DNA of 53,056 bases from Pseudomonas fluorescens (GTDB lineage Bacteria; Pseudomonadota; Gammaproteobacteria; Pseudomonadales; Pseudomonadaceae). The notes under the pieces were generated by a model. It ran no database searches, was not told where the DNA came from, and saw nothing but the letters and a program-made list of their open reading frames with translations. The DNA is taken from assembly GCF_902497875.1 (NCBI RefSeq), contig NZ_CABVHY010000039.1:1-53056 (forward strand), given 5' to 3'. This document shows, piece after piece, positions 34,405-43,338 of the stretch; position 1 is the first letter of the stretch, and each line of letters begins with the position of its first letter. The translations under genes and the position numbers were made by a program.

Positions 34405-34822
34405 GATTCACGTACGTGTCGCAGACTGGCAAAAGGATAACGCCGAGATCCGGCGCATTCGTGAAGCAGTGTTCGTCGCCGAGCAGTCCGTTCCGCCAGA
34501 GCTTGAATGGGACGCCGACGACCTGAGCGCCGTGCACTTCCTGGCCATCGAGGGTGACTTTCCGATTGGCACCGCCCGCCTGTTGCCCGACGGCCATATC
34601 GGCCGGGTGTCGGTCCTCAAGGACTGGCGCGGGCTGAAGGTCGGTGTTGCACTGATGCAGGCCGTGATCGGCGAAGCCGAGAAGCGTGGGCTCAAGCAAC
34701 TGAGTCTCAGCGCGCAGGTCCAGGCGACGGCTTTCTACGAGCGCATGGGCTTTACCATCGTCAGCGGCGAATTCCTCGAAGCAGGGATTCCGCATGTGGA
34801 CATGGTGCGCGGGCTCGACTGA
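34397..34822 (+). CDS. GNAT family N-acetyltransferase
   Basis: A 141-residue acetyltransferase. The acetyl-CoA-binding stretch is IGRVSVLKDWRGLKVGVALMQAVIGEA (motif A, R-G-x-K-V-G in place of Q/R-x-x-G-x-G/A) and the C-terminal part has FYERMGFTIVSGEFLEAGIPHVDM, as in ElaA/YjcF-like enzymes. The substrate is unknown. The start lies inside the roxA 3' end (ATG at 34397, roxA stop at 34404), so the two are co-translated; a function linked to ribosome or protein modification is conceivable but only inferred. Confidence 0.9.
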   Translation: MSKIHVRVADWQKDNAEIRRIREAVFVAEQSVPPELEWDADDLSAVHFLAIEGDFPIGTARLLPDGHIGRVSVLKDWRGLKVGVALMQAVIGEAEKRGLKQLSLSAQVQATAFYERMGFTIVSGEFLEAGIPHVDMVRGLD

Positions 34823-34827
34823 AGACC

Positions 34828-34960
34828 TGTGGCGAGGGGGCTTGCCCCCGTTCGACTGCGAAGCAGTCGTGAAATCGGTGAATGCGGTTTATCTGATAAA
34901 CCGCGCTGACTGATTTTAGGACCGCTTCGCGCTCCAGCGGGAGCAAGCTCCCTCGCCACA
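34828..34960. repeat. BIME-like composite repeat
   Basis: Outer arms TGTGGCGAGGGGGCTTGCCC (34828 onward) and the near-complement ending CTCCCTCGCCACA (to 34960) match with about three differences over 22 bases. Inside are parts of the GAAGCAGTCGTGAAATC family seen at 7164 and 37843. It looks like two repeat families merged. It lies between the acetyltransferase and its terminator. Confidence 0.75.
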
Positions 34961-34971
34961 GAGAGCCCCAC

Positions 34972-35007
34972 AAAACGCCCCGCCATCCTCGGATGTCGGG
35001 GCGTTTT
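34972..35007 (+). terminator. Rho-independent terminator after the roxA-acetyltransferase unit
   Basis: AAAACGCCCCG and CGGGGCGTTTT arms (11 base pairs) with a 14-base loop; the flanking A- and T-runs allow it to work from both sides. Confidence 0.85.
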
Positions 35008-35087
35008 GCTGTCTACGATTCAACTTGCCCCACCCCAGGCCGACAAACTGGCAATATCAAGCCTCTCGAACGCGGAGATAAACGGAC

Positions 35088-35849
35088 ATGTCCCTACGCA
35101 CCCTGCTCACCACGCTGCTGCTGACCTGCAGTTTTTCGGTCATCGCTGCCACCGAGATCGTGCCGCTTAACTACCGCACCAGCGCCGATCTCCTGCCTGT
35201 AGCGCAGAACTTCCTCGGCAAGGACGGCAAGGTCAGCGCCTACGGCAATCAACTGATCGTCAACGCCGAACCGGAGAAAATCACCGAACTGCGGGCCTTT
35301 CTCGAGAAATTGGACACTGCCCCCAAGCGCCTGCTGATCACCGTCGACACCAATGAAAACAACACCCAGGACCAACAGGGTTACTCGGTCAATGGCGCTC
35401 GCATCATCAGCCGCAGCACAGCCAGCCGTGACGGCGGCATTCAGCAGATTCAGGCCAGCGAAGGCGCACCGGCATTGATCCAGGTCGGCCAGAGCGTGCC
35501 GCTGACCAGCACCCAGGTCGACCCCTACGGCCGCCTGCAAAACCAGACCCAGTACCGTAACGTTACCCAGGGGTTCTACGTCACCGCCAGCGTCACAGGC
35601 GATATCGTTCATCTGAGTATCAGCACCAATCGTGACCGAATGAGCCAGGAACGTCCCGATGTAGTGAACGTGCAAAGCACTGACAGCACCGTCAGTGGCC
35701 GGCTTGGCGAGTGGATCACCCTGGCCGGGGTCAATCGCCAGACTCAGGCCGAGCAAAAGGGTCTAGCCCGCAGCTATGGGACACAGGGTCGGGACGACAT
35801 GACCTTGCGCGTGAAAGTGGAAACTCTGGACCAAAGCACCAAAAACTGA
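35088..35849 (+). CDS. Exported protein with secretin N-type domain
   Basis: A 253-residue protein with a signal peptide (MSLRTLLTTLLLTCSFSVIA, cleavage before ATE). Residues 24-72 form an N1-like secretin domain (VPLNYRTSADLLPVAQNFLGKDGKVSAYGNQLIVNAEPEKITELRAFLEKLD). The rest resembles the start of a secretin region (QVGQSVPLTSTQVDPYG; VSGRLGEWITLAGV) but ends far short of a pore-forming secretin, and no other secretion gene is nearby. It is probably a periplasmic stand-alone protein whose function is unknown. Confidence 0.75.
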   Translation: MSLRTLLTTLLLTCSFSVIAATEIVPLNYRTSADLLPVAQNFLGKDGKVSAYGNQLIVNAEPEKITELRAFLEKLDTAPKRLLITVDTNENNTQDQQGYSVNGARIISRSTASRDGGIQQIQASEGAPALIQVGQSVPLTSTQVDPYGRLQNQTQYRNVTQGFYVTASVTGDIVHLSISTNRDRMSQERPDVVNVQSTDSTVSGRLGEWITLAGVNRQTQAEQKGLARSYGTQGRDDMTLRVKVETLDQSTKN

Positions 35850-35874
35850 CTGATTAGTCGTATTAGACCAAAGA

Positions 35875-35900
35875 TGTAGTGCCTAAAAAAAAGCACTACA
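35875..35900. repeat. 8-bp hairpin with A-rich loop downstream of the secretin-like gene
   Basis: TGTAGTGC (35875-35882) and GCACTACA (35893-35900) flank CTAAAAAAAA. No T-run follows on the plus strand. It may be a weak terminator; the rest of the 496-base spacer up to aceA shows no gene and must hold the aceA promoter. Confidence 0.5.
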
Positions 35901-36345
35901 AAACATTTGACGGGTCAGAAAACCAAGGGCATGATGGCCCCGCTCCCGCTAATCAGGGGCCCTGGCAAGGGCCTTCGGATCGCCGCTCTGACTTACCCAC
36001 CTGAGCCGATTCGTGTCTGTACCGCCCACAAGGCAGTTTGACGAGGTTGCGACTGGAACGAAGTTGTCCCGAGGGACGGAAGCGTAATTAGGTAGTTCGG
36101 CTACATACTGTTTGATCGCATGAAGGCCCACGATGCCTGAATGTGCCCGGCAGCTCGCCCTTACCTGCTCACTTCCCTTCTCGAGCCCATCGTTCGCCCG
36201 TCGCGTTCCCCGCCAAGCCTGACTTGACCTAAGCTTCTGGTCAGCGAGCAGCCCTTTGCGCAACTTCAAACCTGCGTATCTGGCGGAGCAAGAATTTTCC
36301 ACCCAAGAACGACTTTTTATACAAGACGCGACGAGGTTTATCTCC

Positions 36346-37671
36346 ATGGCACTGACACGCGAACAGCAAATTGCAGTCCTCGAAAAAGATTGGGCTGAGA
36401 ACCCACGCTGGAAAGGCGTGACACGCGCTTACTCCGCTGCTGACGTCGTCCGCCTGCGTGGCTCGGTTCAACCTGAGCACACTCTGGCACGTATGGGCGC
36501 CGAGAAACTCTGGAACCTGGTCACCCAAGGCGCCAAACCGTCCTTCCGTCCTGAGAAAGATTTCGTCAACTGCATGGGCGCCCTGACCGGCGGCCAAGCT
36601 GTACAACAGGTCAAAGCCGGTATCCAGGCAATCTACCTGTCGGGCTGGCAAGTTGCTGCAGACAACAACTCTGCAGAATCGATGTACCCGGACCAGTCGC
36701 TGTACCCGGTCGACTCCGTACCGACCGTGGTCAAGCGCATCAACAACTCGTTCCGTCGTGCCGACCAGATCCAGTGGAAAGCCGGCAAGAATCCAGGCGA
36801 CGAAGGCTACATCGACTACTTCGCACCCATCGTGGCTGACGCCGAAGCCGGTTTCGGCGGCGTACTGAACGCCTACGAGTTGATGAAAAGCATGATCGAA
36901 GCAGGCGCCGCCGGCGTTCACTTCGAAGACCAACTGGCTTCCGTGAAAAAATGCGGCCACATGGGCGGCAAGGTACTGGTTCCTACCCAGGAAGCTGTAC
37001 AGAAGCTGACCGCTGCCCGTCTGGCGGCTGACGTTGCCGGTACACCGACCATCATCCTGGCCCGTACCGACGCCAACGCAGCTGACCTGCTGACTTCCGA
37101 TTGCGACCCGTACGACAAAGAGTTCGTGACTGGCGAACGTACTCAGGAAGGTTTCTACAAAGTGCGCGCCGGTCTCGACCAGGCTATCTCGCGAGGCCTG
37201 GCCTACGCGCCGTACGCCGACCTGATCTGGTGCGAAACCGCCAAGCCGGATCTGGACGAGGCTCGTCGCTTCGCTGAAGCGATCAAAAAGGAATACCCGG
37301 ACCAACTGCTGTCGTACAACTGCTCGCCTTCCTTCAACTGGAAGAAAAACCTGGACGACGCGACCATCGCCAAGTTCCAGCGCGAACTGTCCGCCATGGG
37401 CTACAAGCACCAGTTCATCACCCTGGCCGGCATTCACAACATGTGGCACAGCATGTTCAACCTGGCGCACGACTACGCCCGCAACGACATGACTGCCTAC
37501 GTGAAGCTGCAAGAGCAAGAGTTCGCTGACGCTGCCAAGGGTTACACCTTCGTGGCTCACCAGCAGGAAGTCGGCACCGGCTACTTCGACGACATGACCA
37601 CCGTGATTCAAGGTGGCTCGTCTTCGGTTACCGCGCTGACCGGCTCCACCGAAGAAGAACAGTTCCACTGA
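36346..37671 (+). CDS. aceA: Isocitrate lyase
   Basis: A 441-residue enzyme of the glyoxylate shunt, splitting isocitrate to glyoxylate and succinate. The active-site signature KKCGHMGGKV (about residues 203-212) with the catalytic cysteine is intact, as are the Mg-binding regions (ARTDANAADLL; YNCSPSFNWKK). ATG at 36346 follows GAGG. It stands alone; malate synthase is not in the window, as is usual for Pseudomonas. It lets the cell grow on acetate and fatty acids and competes with Icd and Idh encoded at 25-29 kb. Confidence 0.96.
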   Translation: MALTREQQIAVLEKDWAENPRWKGVTRAYSAADVVRLRGSVQPEHTLARMGAEKLWNLVTQGAKPSFRPEKDFVNCMGALTGGQAVQQVKAGIQAIYLSGWQVAADNNSAESMYPDQSLYPVDSVPTVVKRINNSFRRADQIQWKAGKNPGDEGYIDYFAPIVADAEAGFGGVLNAYELMKSMIEAGAAGVHFEDQLASVKKCGHMGGKVLVPTQEAVQKLTAARLAADVAGTPTIILARTDANAADLLTSDCDPYDKEFVTGERTQEGFYKVRAGLDQAISRGLAYAPYADLIWCETAKPDLDEARRFAEAIKKEYPDQLLSYNCSPSFNWKKNLDDATIAKFQRELSAMGYKHQFITLAGIHNMWHSMFNLAHDYARNDMTAYVKLQEQEFADAAKGYTFVAHQQEVGTGYFDDMTTVIQGGSSSVTALTGSTEEEQFH

Positions 37672-37740
37672 TCGACTTCGTTTCTTGAGCAAACGGCAAT
37701 TGCGGACCGAGTAGAAAGCTAACTGCAAGCCGCACATCTG

Positions 37741-37770
37741 ACGCCCCGACTGGTTCGGGGCGTTTTTTTT
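37741..37770 (+). terminator. Rho-independent terminator of aceA
   Basis: ACGCCCCGA and TTCGGGGCGT arms around CTGG, followed by a run of T residues, lie 69 bases after the aceA stop. Confidence 0.9.
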
Positions 37771-37807
37771 GCGTGGAATTTACTCAATGTAAAACCAACC
37801 GGGTTCC

Positions 37808-37951
37808 GTAGCAGCTGCCGAGCCCGCGAGGCTGCGTTCGGCCGCGAAGCGGTCGTAAACCAAGCGACGCGGTTTTGCAGGTCAACCCGGTGTGCCAATT
37901 CTGCGACCGCTTCGCGCTCGAACGCAGCCTCGCGGGCTCGGCAGCTGCTAC
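37808..37951. repeat. BIME: perfect 33-bp inverted repeat with inner stem
   Basis: The arms at 37808-37840 and 37919-37951 (first bases GTAGCAGCTGCCGAGCCCGC) are complementary over 33 bases without mismatch. An inner pair GCGAAGCGGTCG / CGACCGCTTCGC (37843-37854, 37904-37915) extends it. It is the longest perfect inverted repeat in the window and stands between the aceA terminator and the nuo leader region. Confidence 0.9.
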
Positions 37952-38249
37952 AGGCCTGGGTAAGCGTCATCGGTTGCGAGGAACGCTTCGGATTATTCCG
38001 CCTTTCGGATTAGACCACTGCATCCAAAGTCGACTTCCCCTCACCCGAGACTTGTCTCAGGCTTACCCCACACACAAGCGCCCGCGCACTTGCCAAGCCC
38101 TCGCCCAGCACCACGAAAAATTGACCAAAAGCAGTATCGGACCCCACAAAAAAGGTTAAAAAGGCTACGCTCATAACTTGCGATAACGGGTATGTAACGG
38201 CAACTTTCTGGCTGCCACCATGAATAACAGTTTAAAACCCGCTCCAAAT

Positions 38250-38268
38250 AATATTGATTATCATTTAG
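38250..38268. promoter_or_regulatory. Fur-box-like sequence upstream of nuo
   Basis: AATATTGATTATCATTTAG has the perfect core TGATTATCA and matches 14 of 19 positions of the consensus GATAATGATTATCATTATC by my count. It lies in an AT-rich stretch about 250 bases before nuoA. No siderophore gene is adjacent, so the match may be chance. Confidence 0.3.
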
Positions 38269-38401
38269 CCTGCGAGCTATTCATTACATCACTCACAAAA
38301 CATAATTAACAAAACCCCGCCTAATGCCCGCAACGTATGGGCTGCGTGGGCTCGGAGGCACGCAATGTCCTTATTCTGCTAAATAATTTCGCTATAGAAA
38401 A

Positions 38402-38430
38402 TTTACTTGCACGGTGTTTAGCCATAAAAT
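38402..38430 (+). promoter_or_regulatory. Candidate promoter of the nuo operon
   Basis: TTTACT (38402-38407), a 17-base spacer and TAAAAT (38425-38430) lie about 90 bases upstream of nuoA within an AT-rich region unlike the surrounding sequence. The 849-base spacer before nuoA otherwise holds the aceA terminator, the BIME at 37808-37951 and no gene. Confidence 0.4.
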
Positions 38431-38520
38431 CAGCGGGATTGATTGCGCTGCGACATATCGTCACTGCTTTATTACTTTTTCAAGCTCAGAGACCCTTGCT
38501 CTCTGTTAAGGATTACCAGC

Positions 38521-38934
38521 ATGCCCGAAGCGACAGGACTCATGGCCCACAACTGGGGCTTTGCCATTTTCCTTCTGGGTGTCGGCGGCCTTTGTGCCTT
38601 CATGCTCGGCGTCTCCAGCCTGCTCGGCTCCAAAGCCTGGGGCCGCAGTAAAAACGAACCGTTCGAGTCCGGCATGCTACCTACCGGTGGCGCCCGCTTG
38701 CGGCTCTCAGCCAAATTCTATCTGGTCGCGATGCTGTTCGTGATCTTCGATATCGAAGCCCTCTTTCTCTTTGCCTGGTCTGTGTCCGTCCGCGAAAGCG
38801 GCTGGACCGGATTTGTCGAAGCTCTCGTTTTCATAGCAATTCTGTTGGCAGGTCTTGTCTACCTTTGGCGAGTGGGGGCACTTGATTGGGCTCCGGAAGG
38901 TCGTCGTAAGCGGCAAGCGAAGCTGAAACAATGA
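38521..38934 (+). CDS. nuoA: NADH-quinone oxidoreductase subunit A
   Basis: A 137-residue membrane subunit of complex I with three helices. The conserved KFYLVAMLFVIFDIEALFLFAWSV is intact, preceded by the loop with YESG-like FESGM. Start at MPEATGLMAHNW (38521), with AAGGA upstream. First gene of the nuo operon; nuoB follows after 10 bases. Confidence 0.95.
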   Translation: MPEATGLMAHNWGFAIFLLGVGGLCAFMLGVSSLLGSKAWGRSKNEPFESGMLPTGGARLRLSAKFYLVAMLFVIFDIEALFLFAWSVSVRESGWTGFVEALVFIAILLAGLVYLWRVGALDWAPEGRRKRQAKLKQ

Positions 38935-38944
38935 GGCTTTGGCG

Positions 38945-39619
38945 ATGCAATACAATCTCACCAGGATCGACCCGGATGCTCCTAACGAGCAGTACCCGAT
39001 CGGCGAACGGGAAACCGTTTCCGATCCGTTAGAAGATCAAGTCCACAAAAACATTTTCATGGGCAAGCTCGAAGACGTGCTGAACAGCACGGTCAACTGG
39101 GGGCGTAAAAACTCCCTGTGGCCGTACAACTTCGGCCTTTCGTGTTGCTACGTGGAAATGACTACCGCCTTCACGGCGCCCCATGACATCGCGCGCTTTG
39201 GCGCCGAGGTTATCCGGGCATCACCGCGTCAGGCGGATTTCATGGTTATTGCCGGGACCTGCTTCATCAAGATGGCGCCGATCATTCAGCGTCTCTACGA
39301 GCAAATGCTCGAACCGAAATGGGTTATCTCCATGGGTTCGTGCGCCAACTCCGGTGGCATGTACGACATCTACTCCGTCGTTCAAGGGGTGGACAAGTTC
39401 CTGCCCGTGGACGTCTACGTGCCTGGCTGCCCGCCCCGCCCTGAAGCATTCCTGCAAGGCTTGATGCTGTTGCAGGAATCGATTGGCCAGGAGCGTCGCC
39501 CACTTTCCTGGGTCGTTGGCGATCAAGGCGTTTACCGCGCCGAGATGCCGTCGCAAAAGGAACAGCGCCGCGAACAGCGTATTCAGGTAACCAACCTGCG
39601 CAGCCCCGACGAAGTCTGA
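38945..39619 (+). CDS. nuoB: NADH-quinone oxidoreductase subunit B
   Basis: A 224-residue peripheral subunit that holds cluster N2, the last iron-sulfur centre before quinone. Cluster ligands are in LSCCYVEM, IAGTCFIKM and VPGCPPRPEAFLQGL. ATG at 38945 chosen over an upstream TTG. It is part of the arm that links the hydrophilic and membrane domains. Confidence 0.95.
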   Translation: MQYNLTRIDPDAPNEQYPIGERETVSDPLEDQVHKNIFMGKLEDVLNSTVNWGRKNSLWPYNFGLSCCYVEMTTAFTAPHDIARFGAEVIRASPRQADFMVIAGTCFIKMAPIIQRLYEQMLEPKWVISMGSCANSGGMYDIYSVVQGVDKFLPVDVYVPGCPPRPEAFLQGLMLLQESIGQERRPLSWVVGDQGVYRAEMPSQKEQRREQRIQVTNLRSPDEV

Positions 39620-39692
39620 TCCAGCCTTAGTTCTTACAAAGAAACGAGAACCTGGCTTCATTCTTTACGTTGACCGAAAGCGATAAAAAACC

Positions 39693-41477
39693 ATGACTAC
39701 AGGCAGTGCTCTGTACATCCCGCCTTATAAGGCAGACGACCAAGATGTGGTCGTCGAACTGAACAACCGTTTTGGCCCAGAGGCGTTTTCCGCCCAGGCC
39801 ACCCGCACCGGCATGCCGGTGCTTTGGGTTACCCGCGCCAAACTGATCGAAGTCCTGACCTTCCTGCGCAACCTGCCCAAGCCGTACGTCATGCTCTATG
39901 ACCTGCATGGCGTGGACGAGCGTCTGCGCGCCAAGCGCAACGGGCTGCCGAGCGGTGCCGACTTCACTGTGTTCTATCACTTGATGTCGATCGAACGTAA
40001 TAGTGACGTAATGATCAAGGTCGCCTTGTCCGAGAGCGACCTCAGCGTACCGACCGTGACCGGAATCTGGCCGAACGCCAACTGGTACGAGCGTGAAGTG
40101 TGGGACATGTACGGCATCGACTTTGCCGGCCACCCGCACCTGACCCGGATCATGATGCCGCCGACCTGGGAAGGTCACCCGCTGCGCAAGGATTACCCGG
40201 CCCGCGCGACCGAGTTCGACCCGTTCAGCCTGACCCTGGCCAAGCATCAGCTGGAAGAAGAAGCCGCGCGCTTCAAGCCGGAAGACTGGGGCATGAAACG
40301 CTCCGGCGCCAACGAGGACTACATGTTCCTCAACCTCGGTCCGAACCACCCTTCGGCTCACGGCGCATTCCGCATCATTCTGCAACTGGACGGCGAAGAG
40401 ATCGTCGACTGCGTGCCAGACGTCGGCTACCACCACCGTGGTGCCGAGAAAATGGCCGAGCGCCAATCCTGGCACAGTTTCATCCCGTACACCGACCGCA
40501 TCGATTACCTCGGCGGGGTGATGAACAACCTGCCGTACGTGCTCGCGGTCGAGAAGCTGGCGGGCATCAAGGTTCCGGACAAGGTCGACACCATCCGCAT
40601 CATGATGGCCGAGTTCTTCCGGATCACCAGCCACCTGCTGTTCCTGGGTACCTATATCCAGGACGTCGGCGCCATGACCCCAGTGTTCTTCACCTTCACC
40701 GACCGGCAGAAAGCCTACACGGTGATCGAAGCCATCACCGGCTTCCGCCTGCACCCGGCCTGGTATCGCATCGGTGGCGTCGCTCACGACCTGCCGCGCG
40801 GCTGGGACAAACTGGTCAAGGACTTCGTCGATTGGCTGCCCAAGCGCCTCGACGAATACACCAAGGCCGCCCTGCAGAACAGCATCCTCAAGGGTCGTAC
40901 CGTCGGCGTCGCCGCCTACAACACCAAAGAGGCCCTGGAATGGGGCGTCACCGGTGCCGGCCTGCGTTCCACCGGCTGTGATTTCGACCTGCGCAAGGCT
41001 CGCCCTTACTCCGGCTACGAGAACTTCGAGTTCGAAGTACCGCTGGCAGTCAATGGCGATGCCTACGACCGCTGCATGGTTCGCGTCGAAGAAATGCGCC
41101 AGAGCATCAAGATCATCGACCAGTGCATGCGTAACATGCCGGCAGGCGCGTACAAGGCGGATCACCCGCTGACTACGCCGCCACCGAAAGAGCGCACGCT
41201 GCAGCACATCGAAACCCTGATCACGCACTTCCTGCAAGTTTCGTGGGGCCCGGTCATGCCGGCCAACGAATCCTTCCAGATGATCGAAGCGACCAAGGGT
41301 ATCAACAGTTATTACCTGACGAGCGATGGCGGCACCATGAGCTACCGCACCCGGATTCGTACGCCAAGCTTCCCGCACCTGCAGCAGATCCCTTCGGTGA
41401 TCAAAGGCAGCATGGTCGCGGACTTGATTGCGTACCTGGGTAGTATCGATTTCGTTATGGCCGACGTGGACCGCTAA
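39693..41477 (+). CDS. nuoC: NADH-quinone oxidoreductase subunit C/D (fused)
   Basis: A 594-residue fusion of NuoC (about residues 1-180; signature ERE-VWDMYGIDFAGHPHLTRIMM) and NuoD (about 205-594; signature NLGPNHPSAHGAFRIILQLDGE, with GYHHRGAEKMAE forming the quinone site). The fusion is the normal state in enterobacteria and Pseudomonas, also called nuoCD. nuoE starts two bases after its stop. Confidence 0.95.
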   Translation: MTTGSALYIPPYKADDQDVVVELNNRFGPEAFSAQATRTGMPVLWVTRAKLIEVLTFLRNLPKPYVMLYDLHGVDERLRAKRNGLPSGADFTVFYHLMSIERNSDVMIKVALSESDLSVPTVTGIWPNANWYEREVWDMYGIDFAGHPHLTRIMMPPTWEGHPLRKDYPARATEFDPFSLTLAKHQLEEEAARFKPEDWGMKRSGANEDYMFLNLGPNHPSAHGAFRIILQLDGEEIVDCVPDVGYHHRGAEKMAERQSWHSFIPYTDRIDYLGGVMNNLPYVLAVEKLAGIKVPDKVDTIRIMMAEFFRITSHLLFLGTYIQDVGAMTPVFFTFTDRQKAYTVIEAITGFRLHPAWYRIGGVAHDLPRGWDKLVKDFVDWLPKRLDEYTKAALQNSILKGRTVGVAAYNTKEALEWGVTGAGLRSTGCDFDLRKARPYSGYENFEFEVPLAVNGDAYDRCMVRVEEMRQSIKIIDQCMRNMPAGAYKADHPLTTPPPKERTLQHIETLITHFLQVSWGPVMPANESFQMIEATKGINSYYLTSDGGTMSYRTRIRTPSFPHLQQIPSVIKGSMVADLIAYLGSIDFVMADVDR

Positions 41478-41479
41478 GC

Positions 41480-41977
41480 ATGAATAGCACGCTTATCCAG
41501 ACAGACCGTTTCGCCTTGAGCGAAACCGAGCGCTCGGCCATCGAGCACGAGCTGCATCACTACGAAGACCCGCGCGCGGCGTCGATCGAAGCCCTGAAGA
41601 TCGTCCAGAAGGAACGTGGCTGGGTGCCGGATGGCGCGCTCTACGCCATCGGCGAGATCCTTGGCATTCCGGCCAGCGACGTTGAAGGCGTGGCGACGTT
41701 CTACAGCCAGATCTTCCGTCAGCCGGTCGGCCGTCACATCATTCGCGTCTGCGACAGCATGGTCTGCTACATCGGCGGCCACGAGTCGGTGGTCAGCGAG
41801 CTCCAGGACAACCTCGGCATCGGCCTGGGTGAAACCACTGCCGACGGCCGTTTCACGCTGCTGCCGGTCTGCTGCCTCGGCAACTGCGACAAGGCGCCGG
41901 CGTTGATGATCGACGACGACACTTTCGGTGACGTACAGCCTGCCGGCGTTGCCAAACTGTTGGAGGGCTACGTATGA
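41480..41977 (+). CDS. nuoE: NADH-quinone oxidoreductase subunit E
   Basis: A 165-residue thioredoxin-like subunit carrying the [2Fe-2S] cluster N1a. The four cysteine ligands are in VCDSMVCYIGG and PVCCLGNCDKAPALM. It works with NuoF in the NADH dehydrogenase module. Its stop overlaps the nuoF start by ATGA. Confidence 0.95.
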   Translation: MNSTLIQTDRFALSETERSAIEHELHHYEDPRAASIEALKIVQKERGWVPDGALYAIGEILGIPASDVEGVATFYSQIFRQPVGRHIIRVCDSMVCYIGGHESVVSELQDNLGIGLGETTADGRFTLLPVCCLGNCDKAPALMIDDDTFGDVQPAGVAKLLEGYV

Positions 41978-43329
41978 CCCTGACTTCATTCGGCCCTGCC
42001 AACCGCATCGCGCGCAACGCAGAAACCCATCCGCTGACCTGGCGTCTGCGTGACGACGGCGAAGCCGTGTGGCTCGACGAGTACCAGGCCAAGAATGGCT
42101 ACGCCGCTGCGCGCAAGGCATTCGCCGAGATGTCTCAGGACGACATTGTCCAGACCGTCAAGGACGCCGGCCTCAAGGGTCGCGGCGGCGCTGGCTTCCC
42201 CACGGGTGTGAAGTGGGGCCTGATGCCCAAGGACGAATCCATCAACATCCGCTACCTGCTGTGCAACGCGGATGAAATGGAGCCCAACACCTGGAAAGAC
42301 CGCATGCTGATGGAGCAACTGCCCCATCTGCTGATCGAAGGCATGTTGATCAGTGCTCGCGCGCTGAAAACCTACCGTGGCTATATCTTCCTGCGTGGCG
42401 AATACACCACCGCCGCCAAGCACCTCACCCGTGCCGTGGAAGAAGCCAAGGCCGCGGGCCTGCTGGGCAAGAACATCCTGGGCAGCGGTTTCGATTTCGA
42501 ACTGTTCGTCCACACCGGCGCCGGGCGTTACATCTGCGGTGAAGAAACCGCGCTGATCAACTCCCTCGAAGGCCGCCGCGCCAACCCTCGCTCCAAGCCG
42601 CCCTTCCCGGCCGCTGTTGGCGTCTGGGGCAAGCCGACCTGCGTGAACAACGTCGAAACCCTGTGCAACGTACCGGCGATCATTGCCGACGGCGTTGACT
42701 GGTACAAATCCCTCGCTCGCGAAGGCAGTGAAGACCACGGCACCAAGCTGATGGGCTTCTCCGGCAAAGTGAAGAACCCTGGCCTCTGGGAACTGCCGTT
42801 CGGCATCACCGGTCGCGAACTGTTCGAAGACTACGCCGGTGGCATGCGCGACGGCTTCAAGCTCAAGTGCTGGCAGCCAGGCGGCGCCGGTACCGGTTTC
42901 CTGTTGCCTGAGCACCTGGACGCACAAATGTACGCCGGCGGCATCGCCAAGGTCGGCACCCGTATGGGTACCGGCCTGGCGATGGCCGTGGACGACAGCG
43001 TCAACATGGTCTCCCTGCTGCGCAACATGGAACAGTTCTTCTCCCGCGAATCCTGTGGCTTCTGCACCCCATGCCGTGACGGTCTGCCATGGAGCGTCAA
43101 GCTCTTGATGGCGCTCGAGCATGGCGAAGGGCAAGCCGGCGATATCGAGACCCTGCTGGGGCTGGTCGGTTTCCTCGGCCCGGGCAAGACTTTCTGTGCT
43201 CACGCACCGGGCGCCGTGGAGCCATTGGGCAGCGCAATCAAATATTTCCGTCCAGAGTTCGAAGCCGGTATCGCGCCCACCAGCGCCACCGTCCCGCCCC
43301 TGGCAAGGCCGATCGTAGTCGGCGCTTAA
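41974..43329 (+). CDS. nuoF: NADH-quinone oxidoreductase subunit F
   Basis: A 451-residue subunit binding NADH, FMN and the [4Fe-4S] cluster N3. The NADH/FMN site is GLKGRGGAGFPTGVKWGLMP (about residues 65-84), followed by GAGRYICGEETALINSLEG, and the cluster ligands lie in ESCGFCTPCRDG plus a later Cys in KTFCAHAPGA. It is separated from nuoG by 136 bases, the widest gap in the operon, which contains a hairpin. Confidence 0.95.
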   Translation: MTLTSFGPANRIARNAETHPLTWRLRDDGEAVWLDEYQAKNGYAAARKAFAEMSQDDIVQTVKDAGLKGRGGAGFPTGVKWGLMPKDESINIRYLLCNADEMEPNTWKDRMLMEQLPHLLIEGMLISARALKTYRGYIFLRGEYTTAAKHLTRAVEEAKAAGLLGKNILGSGFDFELFVHTGAGRYICGEETALINSLEGRRANPRSKPPFPAAVGVWGKPTCVNNVETLCNVPAIIADGVDWYKSLAREGSEDHGTKLMGFSGKVKNPGLWELPFGITGRELFEDYAGGMRDGFKLKCWQPGGAGTGFLLPEHLDAQMYAGGIAKVGTRMGTGLAMAVDDSVNMVSLLRNMEQFFSRESCGFCTPCRDGLPWSVKLLMALEHGEGQAGDIETLLGLVGFLGPGKTFCAHAPGAVEPLGSAIKYFRPEFEAGIAPTSATVPPLARPIVVGA

Positions 43330-43338
43330 CGCTTTAAA

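Noticed and set aside
35963..35978. Possible sigma-54 promoter upstream of aceA (TGGCAAGGGCCTTCGG)
   Set aside because: The -24 GG is present but the -12 GC dinucleotide is not at the required distance.
37875..38159. 94-codon plus-strand frame before nuo
   Set aside because: Begins inside the inverted repeat at 37808-37951 and has no ribosome binding site or recognisable similarity.
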